Shown here: positions 22,842-30,608 of the stretch, one piece after another | Layout: each line of letters begins with the position of its first letter | Numbering within the stretch: position 1 is the stretch's first letter | Source of the DNA: Pseudomonadota bacterium | GTDB lineage: Bacteria; Desulfobacterota; Binatia; Bin18 | DNA length: 37,262 nt | Assembly (NCBI GenBank): GCA_005804965.1 | Contig: SYOC01000345.1 | Coordinates: forward strand, 1 to 37,262 | Direction of reading: 5' to 3' | The notes under the pieces: model-generated | What the model was told of the DNA's origin: nothing | What the model saw: only the letters and a program-made list of their open reading frames with translations | Databases searched by the model: none | Made by a program: the position numbers and the translations under genes

Positions 22842-23663
22842 TTAGGTTCTTGGGAGCCCATTGATGAATCGAGTGACCTCATGCGCGGTTTCGTGCGGCT
22901 TCTCCAGCATGCAGTAGGTGCCGCCACCGTCGGGAATCTGCACGACTGCGCTGTGCGGGCAATGGTGCTGAAAAGTCCGCAGCGTTTCTTTCATAGGGCC
23001 GGTATTCCCACCGAGCTTGCCGGAAGCGCCGAGCAGCACCAAGGTCGGGACGGTAATCTTCTCCAGATCGCTGGTCAGGTCGATGTGGGAAAAAACCTCG
23101 AGAGTTTTGGCCAACGACTCGATGGAGAAGTTGCGTTTGAATGCTTCGGCTTCAAAGAGAGCCAGTTCATTGCCGGTTTGCGAGAAGACATTTTGCTCGG
23201 CACAGCCGATCCATGAAGTGAAACGCGCCAAGGCTTCGTAGCCGAAAATCTCCGTGATGTCCTGAAAACATTTGAACATTGCCCGTGCAGCTACCCCAGC
23301 TTTGAAGCTCGGATAGACAAGCAGACTTTTCACGCGAGACTGGAATCGTGCGGCATAGCGGATGGAGAGCGGTGCCCCAGTTGATGTACCCCAGAGGTGT
23401 GCTTGCTGCACATCGAGGTTTTTGAGGATGATCTCCAAGTCGTCAACCCAGCGGTCAAGCGTATACCCACCCACCCAGGCGCGGTCGGATTCGCCAGCAC
23501 CGCGATAGTTCCAATCGATGACCTGAAATTCTTTTGCCAGGATTTCCAGCACCGGGTCGAACTGATTATGGAGTAAGCCAAACCCGCCGCTCAACACCAG
23601 CGGCTCCCCAGCGCCGGTCACGCGATACCAGAGTTTGACGCCATGATCGTCAATGTATGGCAT
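22842..23663 (-). CDS. alpha/beta-hydrolase-fold protein with an incomplete catalytic triad
   Basis: A 273-residue alpha/beta-hydrolase. It opens MPYIDDHGVKLWYRVTGAGEPLVL, and the nucleophile elbow is LWGTSTGAPLS with Ser94. The two other triad positions look altered. The segment after strand 6 reads VPTLVLLGASGKLGG, without the usual Asp of GxxD. The terminal motif, normally GHFPMLEKP, reads GGTYCMLEKP, with Thr where His is expected. GAGESD after strand 3 is normal. It may be a pseudoenzyme or use other residues. AAGGAGA precedes ATG 23663. The stop of the upstream LLM gene is 10 bases away, so the two are one operon, with the NTF2 gene next. Confidence 0.85.
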   Translation of the reverse strand: MPYIDDHGVKLWYRVTGAGEPLVLSGGFGLLHNQFDPVLEILAKEFQVIDWNYRGAGESDRAWVGGYTLDRWVDDLEIILKNLDVQQAHLWGTSTGAPLSIRYAARFQSRVKSLLVYPSFKAGVAARAMFKCFQDITEIFGYEALARFTSWIGCAEQNVFSQTGNELALFEAEAFKRNFSIESLAKTLEVFSHIDLTSDLEKITVPTLVLLGASGKLGGNTGPMKETLRTFQHHCPHSAVVQIPDGGGTYCMLEKPHETAHEVTRFINGLPRT

Positions 23664-23673
23664 GCCTTCTCCT

Positions 23674-24579
23674 TCACTCGGCCAATTGCGGTTTGATCTT
23701 ATTCATAAACGTTTCCATGGTACGGGCACTACTCTCGAACGATTGCAGCGAGAGTTCAAAGACGAGATGCTGCACTCCGGCTTGGCGATAGGCTTGGAGA
23801 CGCGCGAGGAGAGTGTCAACGTCGCCACGGAGCAAATCGCGCCCAGGACGAGGTGCATAGGACACGGCATCGCGCGAGACTCCTTCGATAAACAAGGGCG
23901 CACGCATGGAGATGACCGGGTCGCCGGAGCGCCCGTTCTTGGTCCAGAGTTTTTTGAGGTGTGCGACGCCTTCGGCCATGACTTCTGGTGCGAGATTCGT
24001 GGCATGCCAGCCGTCGCCAAACTCGGCGGTGCGCCGGCGTGCGCGTGGACTCACGCCACCAACCCACAGCGGCAGATGTTGTTGTACTGGCATCGGGGAG
24101 ACCTTCATATCTTGGAATGAGGTGTAGTGCCCATGAAAGCTGAGCACCTCGTTCGTCCAAGTTTCGCGCAGCACCCGTAAACATTCATCGCTCAACTTGC
24201 CTCGTTCAGGATAGGAGACTCCTAACGCCGCGAATTCCTCGGTCATCCAACCGCCGCCAACGCCAACAATCAGCCGGCCGCCGGAAAGCTGATCGATGGT
24301 CGCGAGCATTTTTGCCAACACCACCGGGTTCCGATACGGAAGAATCAGCACGCTCGTGCCGAGTTGTATGCGTGGGACGAGCCCGGCCAAGTGGCTGAGT
24401 AAAGCGACCGGCTCAAGCATATTGTCTCGATAGATCAGATCCATTGAGCGCGGCACCACAATATGATCGGTTACCCAGGCAGAATCGAACCCGAGCTTCT
24501 CAGCGTATTGCACGTTTTCGATCATTCCTCGGACATCTACCGCTTTACCGTAATGAGGAATGCAGATACCGAATTTCAT
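23674..24579 (-). CDS. luciferase-like (LLM class) F420-dependent oxidoreductase
   Basis: A 301-residue LLM TIM-barrel oxidoreductase. MKFGICIPHYGKAVDVRGMIENVQYAEKLGFDSAWVTDHI-type opening, then IQLGTSVLILPYRNPVVLAKMLATIDQLSGGRLIVGVGGGW, which is the classical TIGR03619 centre. GWMTEEFAALGVSYPERGKLSDECLRVLRETW and HLPLWVGGVSPRARRR follow the family order. F420 is the likely cofactor, with FMN as alternative. GGAGGGG precedes ATG 24579. It is the first gene of a minus-strand operon with the altered alpha/beta hydrolase and the NTF2-like protein, and divergent from the nitrilase-superfamily gene at 24741. Confidence 0.88.
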   Translation of the reverse strand: MKFGICIPHYGKAVDVRGMIENVQYAEKLGFDSAWVTDHIVVPRSMDLIYRDNMLEPVALLSHLAGLVPRIQLGTSVLILPYRNPVVLAKMLATIDQLSGGRLIVGVGGGWMTEEFAALGVSYPERGKLSDECLRVLRETWTNEVLSFHGHYTSFQDMKVSPMPVQQHLPLWVGGVSPRARRRTAEFGDGWHATNLAPEVMAEGVAHLKKLWTKNGRSGDPVISMRAPLFIEGVSRDAVSYAPRPGRDLLRGDVDTLLARLQAYRQAGVQHLVFELSLQSFESSARTMETFMNKIKPQLAE

Positions 24580-24740
24580 GAAGCCCCTCCGTGGCGCGGT
24601 TGGTTATCGCCGTTCGCCCAACTCGTTCAGGCTACTACTACGGGCAAGTGCAACATTTGGCAATGGTGAAGTTGCCTCTGGCATTTACCGGCGTGAGCTG
24701 ATAGCTGACTGCTCAAAGCTGTTCGCTGGAGGAAGATGCT

Positions 24741-25607
24741 ATGCCACGCACGCTTACTGTTGCTGCCGCCCAATTAGGGCCGAGTTCCGCTACGAAAGCC
24801 GAGACCGTCGAGCGCATGGTTGCGCTTATGGAGGAAGCCGGGCAACAGGGCGTCGAATTGCTCTCTTTTCCTGAACTTTCATTGACTCCATACTTTGCTA
24901 CCACGGTGCATACCGCGTACGAAGACTTCTTCGAGGAGGCGATGCCATCGGTGACAACCCTACCGTTGTTTCGTGCGGCGCGGCGCACGGGCATCCACTT
25001 TATTTTGCCGTATGCGGAGCGCGACGGCGACGAGCATTACAACAGTGCCGTGTTTGTGGCTCCCGACGGTACGATCTTGGGAAAATACCGCAAGATGCAC
25101 ATCCCGGGATGGGTCGAACCGCGTTGGGAAGGTCTCAACATTTTGGAGAAACGCTACTTCGCGCCTGGCAATCTCGGGTTTCCGGTTGTGGCTCATCCCA
25201 AGGCCATGGTCGGTGCCCTGATTTGTTATGATCGCCGTTTCTCGGAGAGTTATCGGGCGTTGGCTTTGAACGGTGCCGAGTTGCTCTGTGTCCCGTACAA
25301 CACGCCAAGCTTCGGTCAACCTAAGGAAGCCGGACAAGAAACTGCGGAAATCATGCTCCGTGCCGCTGCCATGGAAAATCAAATCTTCATTGTCGCGATT
25401 GGAAAATCCGGTGTCGAAAACGGGGCAGAATACATCGGCGGCAGCGAGATTATTGCGCCCTCTGGGAAGGTGCTAGCCAAGGCGCAGACCGATGGCGACG
25501 AACTTGTGATCGCGGCTATCGACGTCGACGAGATTACCCTTGCCAAGAAAAAATGGGACTTGCTCGCCGACCGCCGGCCGGACCAGTATCGGCTTCTTGC
25601 TGAATGA
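24741..25607 (+). CDS. carbon-nitrogen hydrolase (nitrilase superfamily), N-carbamoylase-like
   Basis: A 288-residue nitrilase-superfamily amidase. The Glu-Lys-Cys triad is complete: Glu45 in SFPELSLTP, Lys118 in GKYRKMHIPG and Cys162 in ALICYDRRFSESYR. The second structural Glu region is also normal. The motif set CYDRRF and GKYRKMHIPGW...EKRYFAPG most resembles N-carbamoyl-D-amino acid amidohydrolases and related beta-ureidopropionases; other amides are possible. GGAGGAAG precedes ATG 24741. The downstream gene, a D-aminoacylase-like amidohydrolase, starts after about 270 bases of non-coding sequence; if the two cooperate they could degrade N-carbamoyl or N-acyl D-amino acids. Confidence 0.86.
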   Translation: MPRTLTVAAAQLGPSSATKAETVERMVALMEEAGQQGVELLSFPELSLTPYFATTVHTAYEDFFEEAMPSVTTLPLFRAARRTGIHFILPYAERDGDEHYNSAVFVAPDGTILGKYRKMHIPGWVEPRWEGLNILEKRYFAPGNLGFPVVAHPKAMVGALICYDRRFSESYRALALNGAELLCVPYNTPSFGQPKEAGQETAEIMLRAAAMENQIFIVAIGKSGVENGAEYIGGSEIIAPSGKVLAKAQTDGDELVIAAIDVDEITLAKKKWDLLADRRPDQYRLLAE

Positions 25608-25825
25608 GATGGGGGCGAAGACCTTGCTCAAGGTGGCCGAGCTACACCCAACCATTCTGAAGAAGATTGCTGCTTGAGGGAGCTGAGGTCTCACAAACGC
25701 GTAGCTCTAGACCTTGGCCTCGCGGTTCTCCCCGAGAGGTTGTGCTCTGGCCTGGGCCAATGATCGCGGGCATTAAACCTCGCGCTGTCTCTTGCGGCAT
25801 GGCGCAAAACAGACTACGTTCTGAG
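25608..25825. other. non-coding stretch between the nitrilase-like and amidohydrolase genes
   Basis: It contains a small inverted repeat AGGTCT (25686-25691)/AGACCT (25709-25714) and a 22-codon reading frame at 25609-25677 with no ribosome site. I see no tRNA or terminator with a T run. Confidence 0.35.
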
Positions 25826-25851
25826 TGAACGTTCAATTGAGATTCTATATT
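25826..25851 (+). promoter_or_regulatory. palindrome and -10 box upstream of the amidohydrolase gene
   Basis: TGAACGTTCA (25826-25835) is a perfect 10-base palindrome. TATATT (25846-25851) is a good -10, and the palindrome covers the place where a -35 would lie, where no good -35 is seen. This layout fits a regulated promoter, perhaps with a TetR- or FadR-like factor. The leader to ATG 25879 would be about 20 bases. Confidence 0.45.
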
Positions 25852-25878
25852 TCCACACTTTTTAAGGAGGGCAACTGT

Positions 25879-27600
25879 ATGGCTGATTTCGATGTGCTCA
25901 TCCAAGGGGGCACAGTTGTTGACGGTACCCGGACTCCTCGCTTCATCGGGGACGTTGGTATCAAGAACGGCAAAATTGCCAAGATCGAAAGAAACGGCAA
26001 ACTGAACCCGAGCGATGCGAAGAAGACGCTCGACGCCAACGGGCTAGTGGTGTGCCCGGGGTTCATTGATCTCCACACCCACTACGACGCACAGATCAAC
26101 TGGGACCCGTACTGCACGCTGTCCAGTTGGCACGGCGTCACCTCACTGGTGCTCGGCAACTGCGGCTTTGGCTTTGCCCCGTGTGCGCCGGAGCTGCGTG
26201 ATCGTGCCATGCTGACCATGTCGCGCGTGGAAGCCATTCCCTTCGAGTCGATGAAGGCTGGCATGAAGTGGGATTGGGTGACCTTCCCTGATTGGCTCAA
26301 TTCGCTCGACCGCATGGACAAAGGCGTCAACGTCCTCAGCTTCGTGCCGATCGCGCCGATTATGATTTGGGTCATGGGCCTTGAGGCTGCTAAGAGCCGA
26401 GGCGCAACCCCCAAAGAAATGCAGGAAATGTGTCGCCTTCTCGACGAGGCCATGAACGCCGGCGGTTGCGGCTTCTCCGCGCAGCGCCTGGGTAACGGCT
26501 TTGTCTCCGTGCAGCGCGACTACGACGGTACGCCGATGGTGACCGACACCATGTCTGACGAAGATGTGTTGGCGTTCGCTGAAGTGCTGGCTCGTCGTAA
26601 AGACGGTTTCATTCAGCTCACGCAAGCCAGCCCGGACTTCCAGAAGGACATGGATTTCTACGATAAGATCGCTGAAGTGTCCGGTCGTCCGATTCTCTTC
26701 AACGCCACCGCCGTGCGCGACGACCGCCCCTCCCTCCATCGCCGCAACATGCGTTGGATCGAGAAGACCAACAAAGAAGGCCGTACGATTTACAACCAGA
26801 CTGCCGTCATGCGCCAGGGTCTCTACTTCACCTTCGGCGACATGAACCTATTCGATGGCAGTGACATCTGGCGTGAAGTCACGATGGGCACCCCGGCGGA
26901 ACGCCTCCAGAAGATGCAGAACCCGGCATTGCGCCAAGCCATGATCGCGGACTACGACACAGGGCATACTCCGATCGTGACGGGTTCGTTCAAAGAATTC
27001 AGAATCGATGGTGTCACCAATCCGCAACTGCAAAAGTATGTGGGCAAGACGGTCGAAGAGATCGCGCAGATGGAAAACAAACATCCCATCGAGGCGATGC
27101 TGGATGTGGTGATTGCTGACCAGCTCAAGACCGAATTTGAGACCCCGGCCCGTAATACCCGTGCGGATTACACGGCAGAAATCATGGCCTCGGAATACAG
27201 CATTCCTGGCGTGTCGGATGGCGGTGCCCACACCAAGTTCATCACCATCGGCGCGTTCCCAACCGACATGATTTCCTGGATGGTGCGTGACGCCGGTATC
27301 ATGAGCCTCGAAGAAGCCCATTACCGCCTCAGTGCGCTCCCGGCCAAATGCGCGGGCTTCTATGATCGTGGGACCTTGACGGAAGGCGCTCCGGCGGACG
27401 TGGTGGTCTACGATCTCGAAAACCTGAAACTCACGCCGGAAAAGCCGACTATTGTCCACGACTTCCCGGCCAATGAGTGGCGGCGCGTCCAGTACGCCGA
27501 TGGCTACCGTTGGATTATGGTCAACGGCAACGTGACCTTTGAAGACGGCAAGTGCACGGGAGCTACCCCAGGCAAACTGCTGCGTCACGGTCGCGGATAA
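25879..27600 (+). CDS. D-aminoacylase-like metal-dependent amidohydrolase
   Basis: A 573-residue amidohydrolase-superfamily protein related to N-acyl-D-amino acid deacylases. The opening DVLIQGGTVVDGT and VVCPGFIDLHTHYDAQ give the metal HxH (His66, His68). Cys95 in LGNCGFGFAP matches the metal-binding Cys known in the D-aminoacylase of Alcaligenes. The catalytic Asp is probably in IPGVSDGGAHT. In the segments where the D-aminoacylase has two further metal-binding histidines, this protein reads GFIQLTQAS and RPILFNATA, so those ligands seem replaced. The C-terminus (LTEGAPADVVVYDLENL) is the normal beta-sandwich return. AAGGAGGG precedes ATG 25879. The real reaction may differ from D-aminoacylase. 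Confidence 0.85.
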   Translation: MADFDVLIQGGTVVDGTRTPRFIGDVGIKNGKIAKIERNGKLNPSDAKKTLDANGLVVCPGFIDLHTHYDAQINWDPYCTLSSWHGVTSLVLGNCGFGFAPCAPELRDRAMLTMSRVEAIPFESMKAGMKWDWVTFPDWLNSLDRMDKGVNVLSFVPIAPIMIWVMGLEAAKSRGATPKEMQEMCRLLDEAMNAGGCGFSAQRLGNGFVSVQRDYDGTPMVTDTMSDEDVLAFAEVLARRKDGFIQLTQASPDFQKDMDFYDKIAEVSGRPILFNATAVRDDRPSLHRRNMRWIEKTNKEGRTIYNQTAVMRQGLYFTFGDMNLFDGSDIWREVTMGTPAERLQKMQNPALRQAMIADYDTGHTPIVTGSFKEFRIDGVTNPQLQKYVGKTVEEIAQMENKHPIEAMLDVVIADQLKTEFETPARNTRADYTAEIMASEYSIPGVSDGGAHTKFITIGAFPTDMISWMVRDAGIMSLEEAHYRLSALPAKCAGFYDRGTLTEGAPADVVVYDLENLKLTPEKPTIVHDFPANEWRRVQYADGYRWIMVNGNVTFEDGKCTGATPGKLLRHGRG

Positions 27601-27621
27601 ACACTCCTCATTGTCCAGCAT

Positions 27622-27641
27622 GGGGCGCAGCTCTGCGCCCC
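27622..27641. terminator. hairpin between converging amidohydrolase and DUF1772 genes
   Basis: GGGGCGCAG (27622-27630) and CTGCGCCCC (27633-27641) are perfect 9-base inverted arms. It lies 21 bases after the amidohydrolase stop and touches the DUF1772 stop codon at 27641-27643. CTACATCTTT follows on the plus strand, a weak T tract. It resembles dispersed palindromic repeats as well as a terminator. Confidence 0.55.
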
Positions 27642-28084
27642 TACATCTTTCCCCCTCCGCTCAATAACCACAGAAAAATCACAAACGACGCGAGACTCAA
27701 CGCGCTGCGCACGGCGTGCAAGCGTCCCCACTGTTGCAACAAGTCGTTGGCACGTGCAGATTCCTTGTCCAATGACGGATCGAGGAGCTGCTTGTTGGTT
27801 GGGAAGATAGCAAGGAAAGTAAAAGGCACTACTGCACCAAGCAGGAGACCACCAATCAGCCAGTACAGGGAAGAGCCGGAAAACCACGCGGCTGTTGCTG
27901 AGAAGAATCCCAAGACCGCGAGTGTGGCTTGCATGACGGCTGCCCGCTGATAGCTAGGGGCGAACTCGGCAATGGCGACAGCGGTCCCGCATTGGAGACG
28001 AGCGGGATGTTCGACAAGGTTGATGTAGAGGGAAGCCCCTGCGAAAAGGCCACTACAGAGGGTCGCTAGTGACTCGAAGGGCAT
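27641..28084 (-). CDS. DUF1772-family integral membrane protein
   Basis: A 147-residue protein with about four transmembrane helices: LATLCSGLFAGASLYINLVEHPA, MQATLAVLGFFSATAAWF, LYWLIGGLLLGAVVPFTFLAIF and SALSLASFVIFLWLL. NLVEHPAR in the first loop and FTFLAIFPTNKQLLD with the downstream WGRLHAVRS are the DUF1772 signature; fungal anthrone oxygenase homologues belong to the same family, but bacterial members are uncharacterised. GGAGG precedes ATG 28084. It lies 55 bases downstream of an LLM gene on the same strand, with a hairpin repeat between. Confidence 0.85.
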   Translation of the reverse strand: MPFESLATLCSGLFAGASLYINLVEHPARLQCGTAVAIAEFAPSYQRAAVMQATLAVLGFFSATAAWFSGSSLYWLIGGLLLGAVVPFTFLAIFPTNKQLLDPSLDKESARANDLLQQWGRLHAVRSALSLASFVIFLWLLSGGGKM

Positions 28085-28100
28085 GCGTGCCTCCGGGTGG

Positions 28101-28124
28101 TCCTCTCCCGCAAGCAGGAGAGGA
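28101..28124. repeat. short inverted repeat of the CTCTCC/GGAGAG type
   Basis: TCCTCTCC (28101-28108) and GGAGAGGA (28117-28124) flank an 8-base loop in the gap between the DUF1772 and LLM genes. It resembles the CCCTCTCC...GGAGAGGG intergenic repeats common in many proteobacterial genomes. Confidence 0.5.
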
Positions 28125-28139
28125 CGAGGATGAGAGGTT

Positions 28140-29024
28140 TTACAGCTTCGCCGCCGGCACGACGAGCTTCTCGGCAAGCTTCTCGATCTCTCCCTTAGCC
28201 GTGCCCGCATCGCGCGGAATCCCGCCGGCGATGACCTGATGCACGCCGCCATCTCTGAACCGCTTCACCATATCCATATCGACTGGCGAACCGATGCCGG
28301 GAGACACAGCAAATGTGAGCTTCTCGGGATCGCGGCCAGCCGCCTGTGCATAGCGCTTCATCCGGCTAATCAGATCGGGAGCGGCTTCAGGTGTCACATT
28401 GACGCCAAACCAGCCGTCTCCCACTTCACCGACGCGTTTGAGCGCGGGAGTGCTTTCGCCACCAAAAATGATTGGCGGATAAGGCTTCTGCACCGGCTTG
28501 GGATACATCCTGACCTTGGGGAAGCTACAGAACTCGCCTGAGAACTCGGGGTTCTCCTGAGTCCACAACAGCTTCATTGCTTTGAGATACTCGCGGGTAC
28601 GCTCGGCACGTCGCTCCCAAGGCACCCCGACGGCAGTGAACTCTTCAGCGAGCCAGCCGATGCCCACGCCCAGGTCGAAACGTCCGTTCGACAGTTTATC
28701 GAGGCTGGCAATTTCCTTGGCGGTCACTACCGGGCTCCGTTCGGGAATGAGCGAAATGCCCGTGCCTAACCTGATCGTTTTTGTCAGGGCGGCGGCAAAG
28801 GTCAGCGCAATGTAGGGGTCAAGGATATCGACGGTCGTATTCATTCCCGGCAGGCGGCCATCTTTTGAGTACGGGTACTTGGAATCGTACTGGTCAAGCA
28901 GGACCACGTGTTCCGGTGCCCACAGCGAATAAAATCCGCAGGCTTCCGCCGTCTGTGCGGCCACAGCAATCGCCTCGGGCGCCGCTGCTGGGCCGATACC
29001 AATAGCAAAGTAACCAATCTTCAT
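28140..29024 (-). CDS. luciferase-like (LLM class) F420-dependent oxidoreductase
   Basis: A 294-residue LLM TIM-barrel oxidoreductase, the third in the window. It opens MKIGYFAIGIGPAAAPEAI, with FYSLWAPEHVVLLDQY in the second strand. The centre, TIRLGTGISLIPERSPVVTAKEIASLDKLSNGRFDLGVGIGW, is typical of the F420-type group. FPKVRMYPKPVQKPYPPIIFGGESTPALKRV is the usual substrate-side loop. AAGGAGG precedes ATG 29024. It shares its strand with the FTR gene upstream (40 bases) and DUF1772 downstream. The three LLM proteins differ clearly from each other at the N-terminus, so they are probably not recent duplicates. Confidence 0.88.
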   Translation of the reverse strand: MKIGYFAIGIGPAAAPEAIAVAAQTAEACGFYSLWAPEHVVLLDQYDSKYPYSKDGRLPGMNTTVDILDPYIALTFAAALTKTIRLGTGISLIPERSPVVTAKEIASLDKLSNGRFDLGVGIGWLAEEFTAVGVPWERRAERTREYLKAMKLLWTQENPEFSGEFCSFPKVRMYPKPVQKPYPPIIFGGESTPALKRVGEVGDGWFGVNVTPEAAPDLISRMKRYAQAAGRDPEKLTFAVSPGIGSPVDMDMVKRFRDGGVHQVIAGGIPRDAGTAKGEIEKLAEKLVVPAAKL

Positions 29025-29043
29025 CTCTTCGTTCCTCCTTTTC

Positions 29044-29071
29044 TTACTCGTTACTCGTTGCTCATTACTCT
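29044..29071. repeat. four tandem 7-base units TTACTCG-like
   Basis: TTACTCG, TTACTCG, TTGCTCA and TTACTCT follow each other without gaps in the spacer between the LLM and FTR genes. The FTR stop codon (29065-29067 complement) lies within the last unit. Confidence 0.65.
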
Positions 29072-29472
29072 TCGTCTTCTGTCTTGAACCGGGCTTCGCG
29101 TCCCTTGTCGGGAGTGGGGTCTGTCACCAACCCATAGATTTCCCGACCCTCGTGGCCTTCGGGCAAATACTCAGTGATCGGCAGTCCCTCCGGCGTCACA
29201 AACAATAAGCAGTGGCAATACTTCCATTGCTTCATCTCGTCGCAGGCGCAGACCCATTCACGACTGCGCTCCACTTCGGCTTTTTTATCGGGATAGAAGT
29301 TGCAGGGACACAGGGGCCGACCCACTTCGTCGATATTCGCCGCCAAGCCCATGACTACGGCTTCCATCACTTCTTTTTCTGGATGCGATGAGGTACCGGT
29401 CTTCTCCCAGTATTTTTGCACGTAGGTACGCATGCGTTTCAGGCTTTTTTCTGACGGTGGTTGTTGGGCCAT
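29065..29472 (-). CDS. ferredoxin-thioredoxin reductase catalytic chain-like protein
   Basis: A 135-residue protein with all six cysteines of the FTR catalytic chain: PLCPCNFYPDKKAEV (Cys55, Cys57), VCACDEM (Cys75, Cys77) and YCHCLLF (Cys86, Cys88). In plant and cyanobacterial FTR these hold a [4Fe-4S] cluster beside a redox disulfide, which lets ferredoxin electrons reduce thioredoxin. Here the gap between the first two pairs is 17 residues (16 in the chloroplast enzymes), and the second pair is CAC instead of CPC. No variable chain is encoded nearby. GGAGG precedes ATG 29472. Non-photosynthetic bacteria are known to carry such stand-alone chains. It is divergent from the glyoxylate-reductase gene. 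Confidence 0.9.
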   Translation of the reverse strand: MAQQPPSEKSLKRMRTYVQKYWEKTGTSSHPEKEVMEAVVMGLAANIDEVGRPLCPCNFYPDKKAEVERSREWVCACDEMKQWKYCHCLLFVTPEGLPITEYLPEGHEGREIYGLVTDPTPDKGREARFKTEDEE

Positions 29473-29576
29473 ACTCTTCCTCCAGACGGATTGCCATCCG
29501 TCCACGTCTCAGGTGTGATGCCGTCTGTTCCTACGCCATTCTTGGCGCAAAAGAAAGAGGCGGAGAGACACCTGCT

Positions 29577-30575
29577 ATGCCCACATCGCACCTTGTTGTG
29601 ACTCGCAATCTACCGGAAGAAATCCTTGGCATACTGAGGCCGCTCGGCACCTTAGACGCGTGGGAATCAGATGACACCATCCCTCGCCAGATGCTGTTAC
29701 AGAAGGCGCACCTGGCCACTGCCCTCCTCTGTTTGGTCACTGAGCGGATCGACGAGGAGCTGCTCGTACACGCACCACAGTTGCGCATCGTCGCCAACGT
29801 GGCGGTGGGCTACGACAATGTCGATGTGGCAGCGTTAACGCGACGCGGCGTGCTCCTTACCAACACGCCGGGCGTGCTGACCGAGACCACAGCAGACCTC
29901 GCCTTCGCACTGATTCTTGCCGGTGCGCGTCGCCTTGGGGAAGGAGAGCGCATGGTGCGTGAGGGAAAATGGGGACCGTGGAAACCGTTCGGCTTTCTCG
30001 GGCGCGACGTGCATCACGCGACGTTAGGCATTATCGGTTTGGGGCGCATCGGTCTTGCTGTCGCGAAGCGTGCCCAGGGGTTCGACATGCGCGTCCTCTA
30101 CTGCAATCGCGGGCGTCAGGCCGAGGCGGAGGACAAGCTCGGATGCCAGCGCGTTGACCTGGACACACTGCTACGCGAATCGGATTTCGTCCTAATACTG
30201 ACGCCGTTGAATGCGGAAACGCGTGGCCTCATTTCCACACCACAGCTCCGGCTGATGAAACCGAGCGCCTATCTGATCAACGCTGCGCGCGGACCGATTG
30301 TCGATCAAGCGGCACTGTATCTGGCTTTACGAGACGGGGTGATCGCCGGTGCCTCCCTCGACGTGACCGACCCTGAGCCTTTGCCTCTGACCGATCCGTT
30401 ACTGACGCTCGACAACTGCTTCATCGTCCCACATGTTGGCAGCGCCACCATCGCCACCCGCATCCGCATGGCCACGCTAGCCGCCGAAAACATCGCTGCT
30501 TTTCTCTCCGGGCATCGTCCGCCTACGCCAGTGAATCCGGAGGTGCTTATGCCAGGAGGCGGAGCGAATTGTTGA
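29577..30575 (+). CDS. gyaR: D-2-hydroxyacid dehydrogenase, glyoxylate/hydroxypyruvate reductase type
   Basis: A 332-residue NAD(P)-dependent D-isomer 2-hydroxyacid dehydrogenase. The nucleotide loop is GIIGLGRIG (154-159 for GLGRIG), and the catalytic trio is Arg238 (NAARGPIVD), Glu267 (DVTDPEPLP) and His286 (VPHVGSAT). ANVAVGYDNVDVAALTRRGVLLTNTPGVLTETTADLAF is the family substrate-side pattern, closest to glyoxylate reductases and D-glycerate dehydrogenases. ATG 29577 was chosen because the protein starts with MPTSHLVVTRNLPEE; GGAGAG lies 10 bases upstream. It is divergent from the FTR gene, with about 100 bases between. The product probably handles glyoxylate or hydroxypyruvate. Confidence 0.9.
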   Translation: MPTSHLVVTRNLPEEILGILRPLGTLDAWESDDTIPRQMLLQKAHLATALLCLVTERIDEELLVHAPQLRIVANVAVGYDNVDVAALTRRGVLLTNTPGVLTETTADLAFALILAGARRLGEGERMVREGKWGPWKPFGFLGRDVHHATLGIIGLGRIGLAVAKRAQGFDMRVLYCNRGRQAEAEDKLGCQRVDLDTLLRESDFVLILTPLNAETRGLISTPQLRLMKPSAYLINAARGPIVDQAALYLALRDGVIAGASLDVTDPEPLPLTDPLLTLDNCFIVPHVGSATIATRIRMATLAAENIAAFLSGHRPPTPVNPEVLMPGGGANC

Positions 30576-30608
30576 CTGCTTTGGGTGGTTCCCCTAGCAT
30601 CGGCACCG

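Noticed and set aside
25609-25677. A 22-residue reading frame (MGAKTLLKVAELHPTILKKI...) after the nitrilase-like gene
   Set aside because: There is no ribosome site and no family is recognised; too short to call on this evidence.
26848-27621. A 257-codon reading frame antisense to the amidohydrolase gene
   Set aside because: Long antisense frames are expected over GC-rich genes; the amidohydrolase motifs prove the plus strand is coding.
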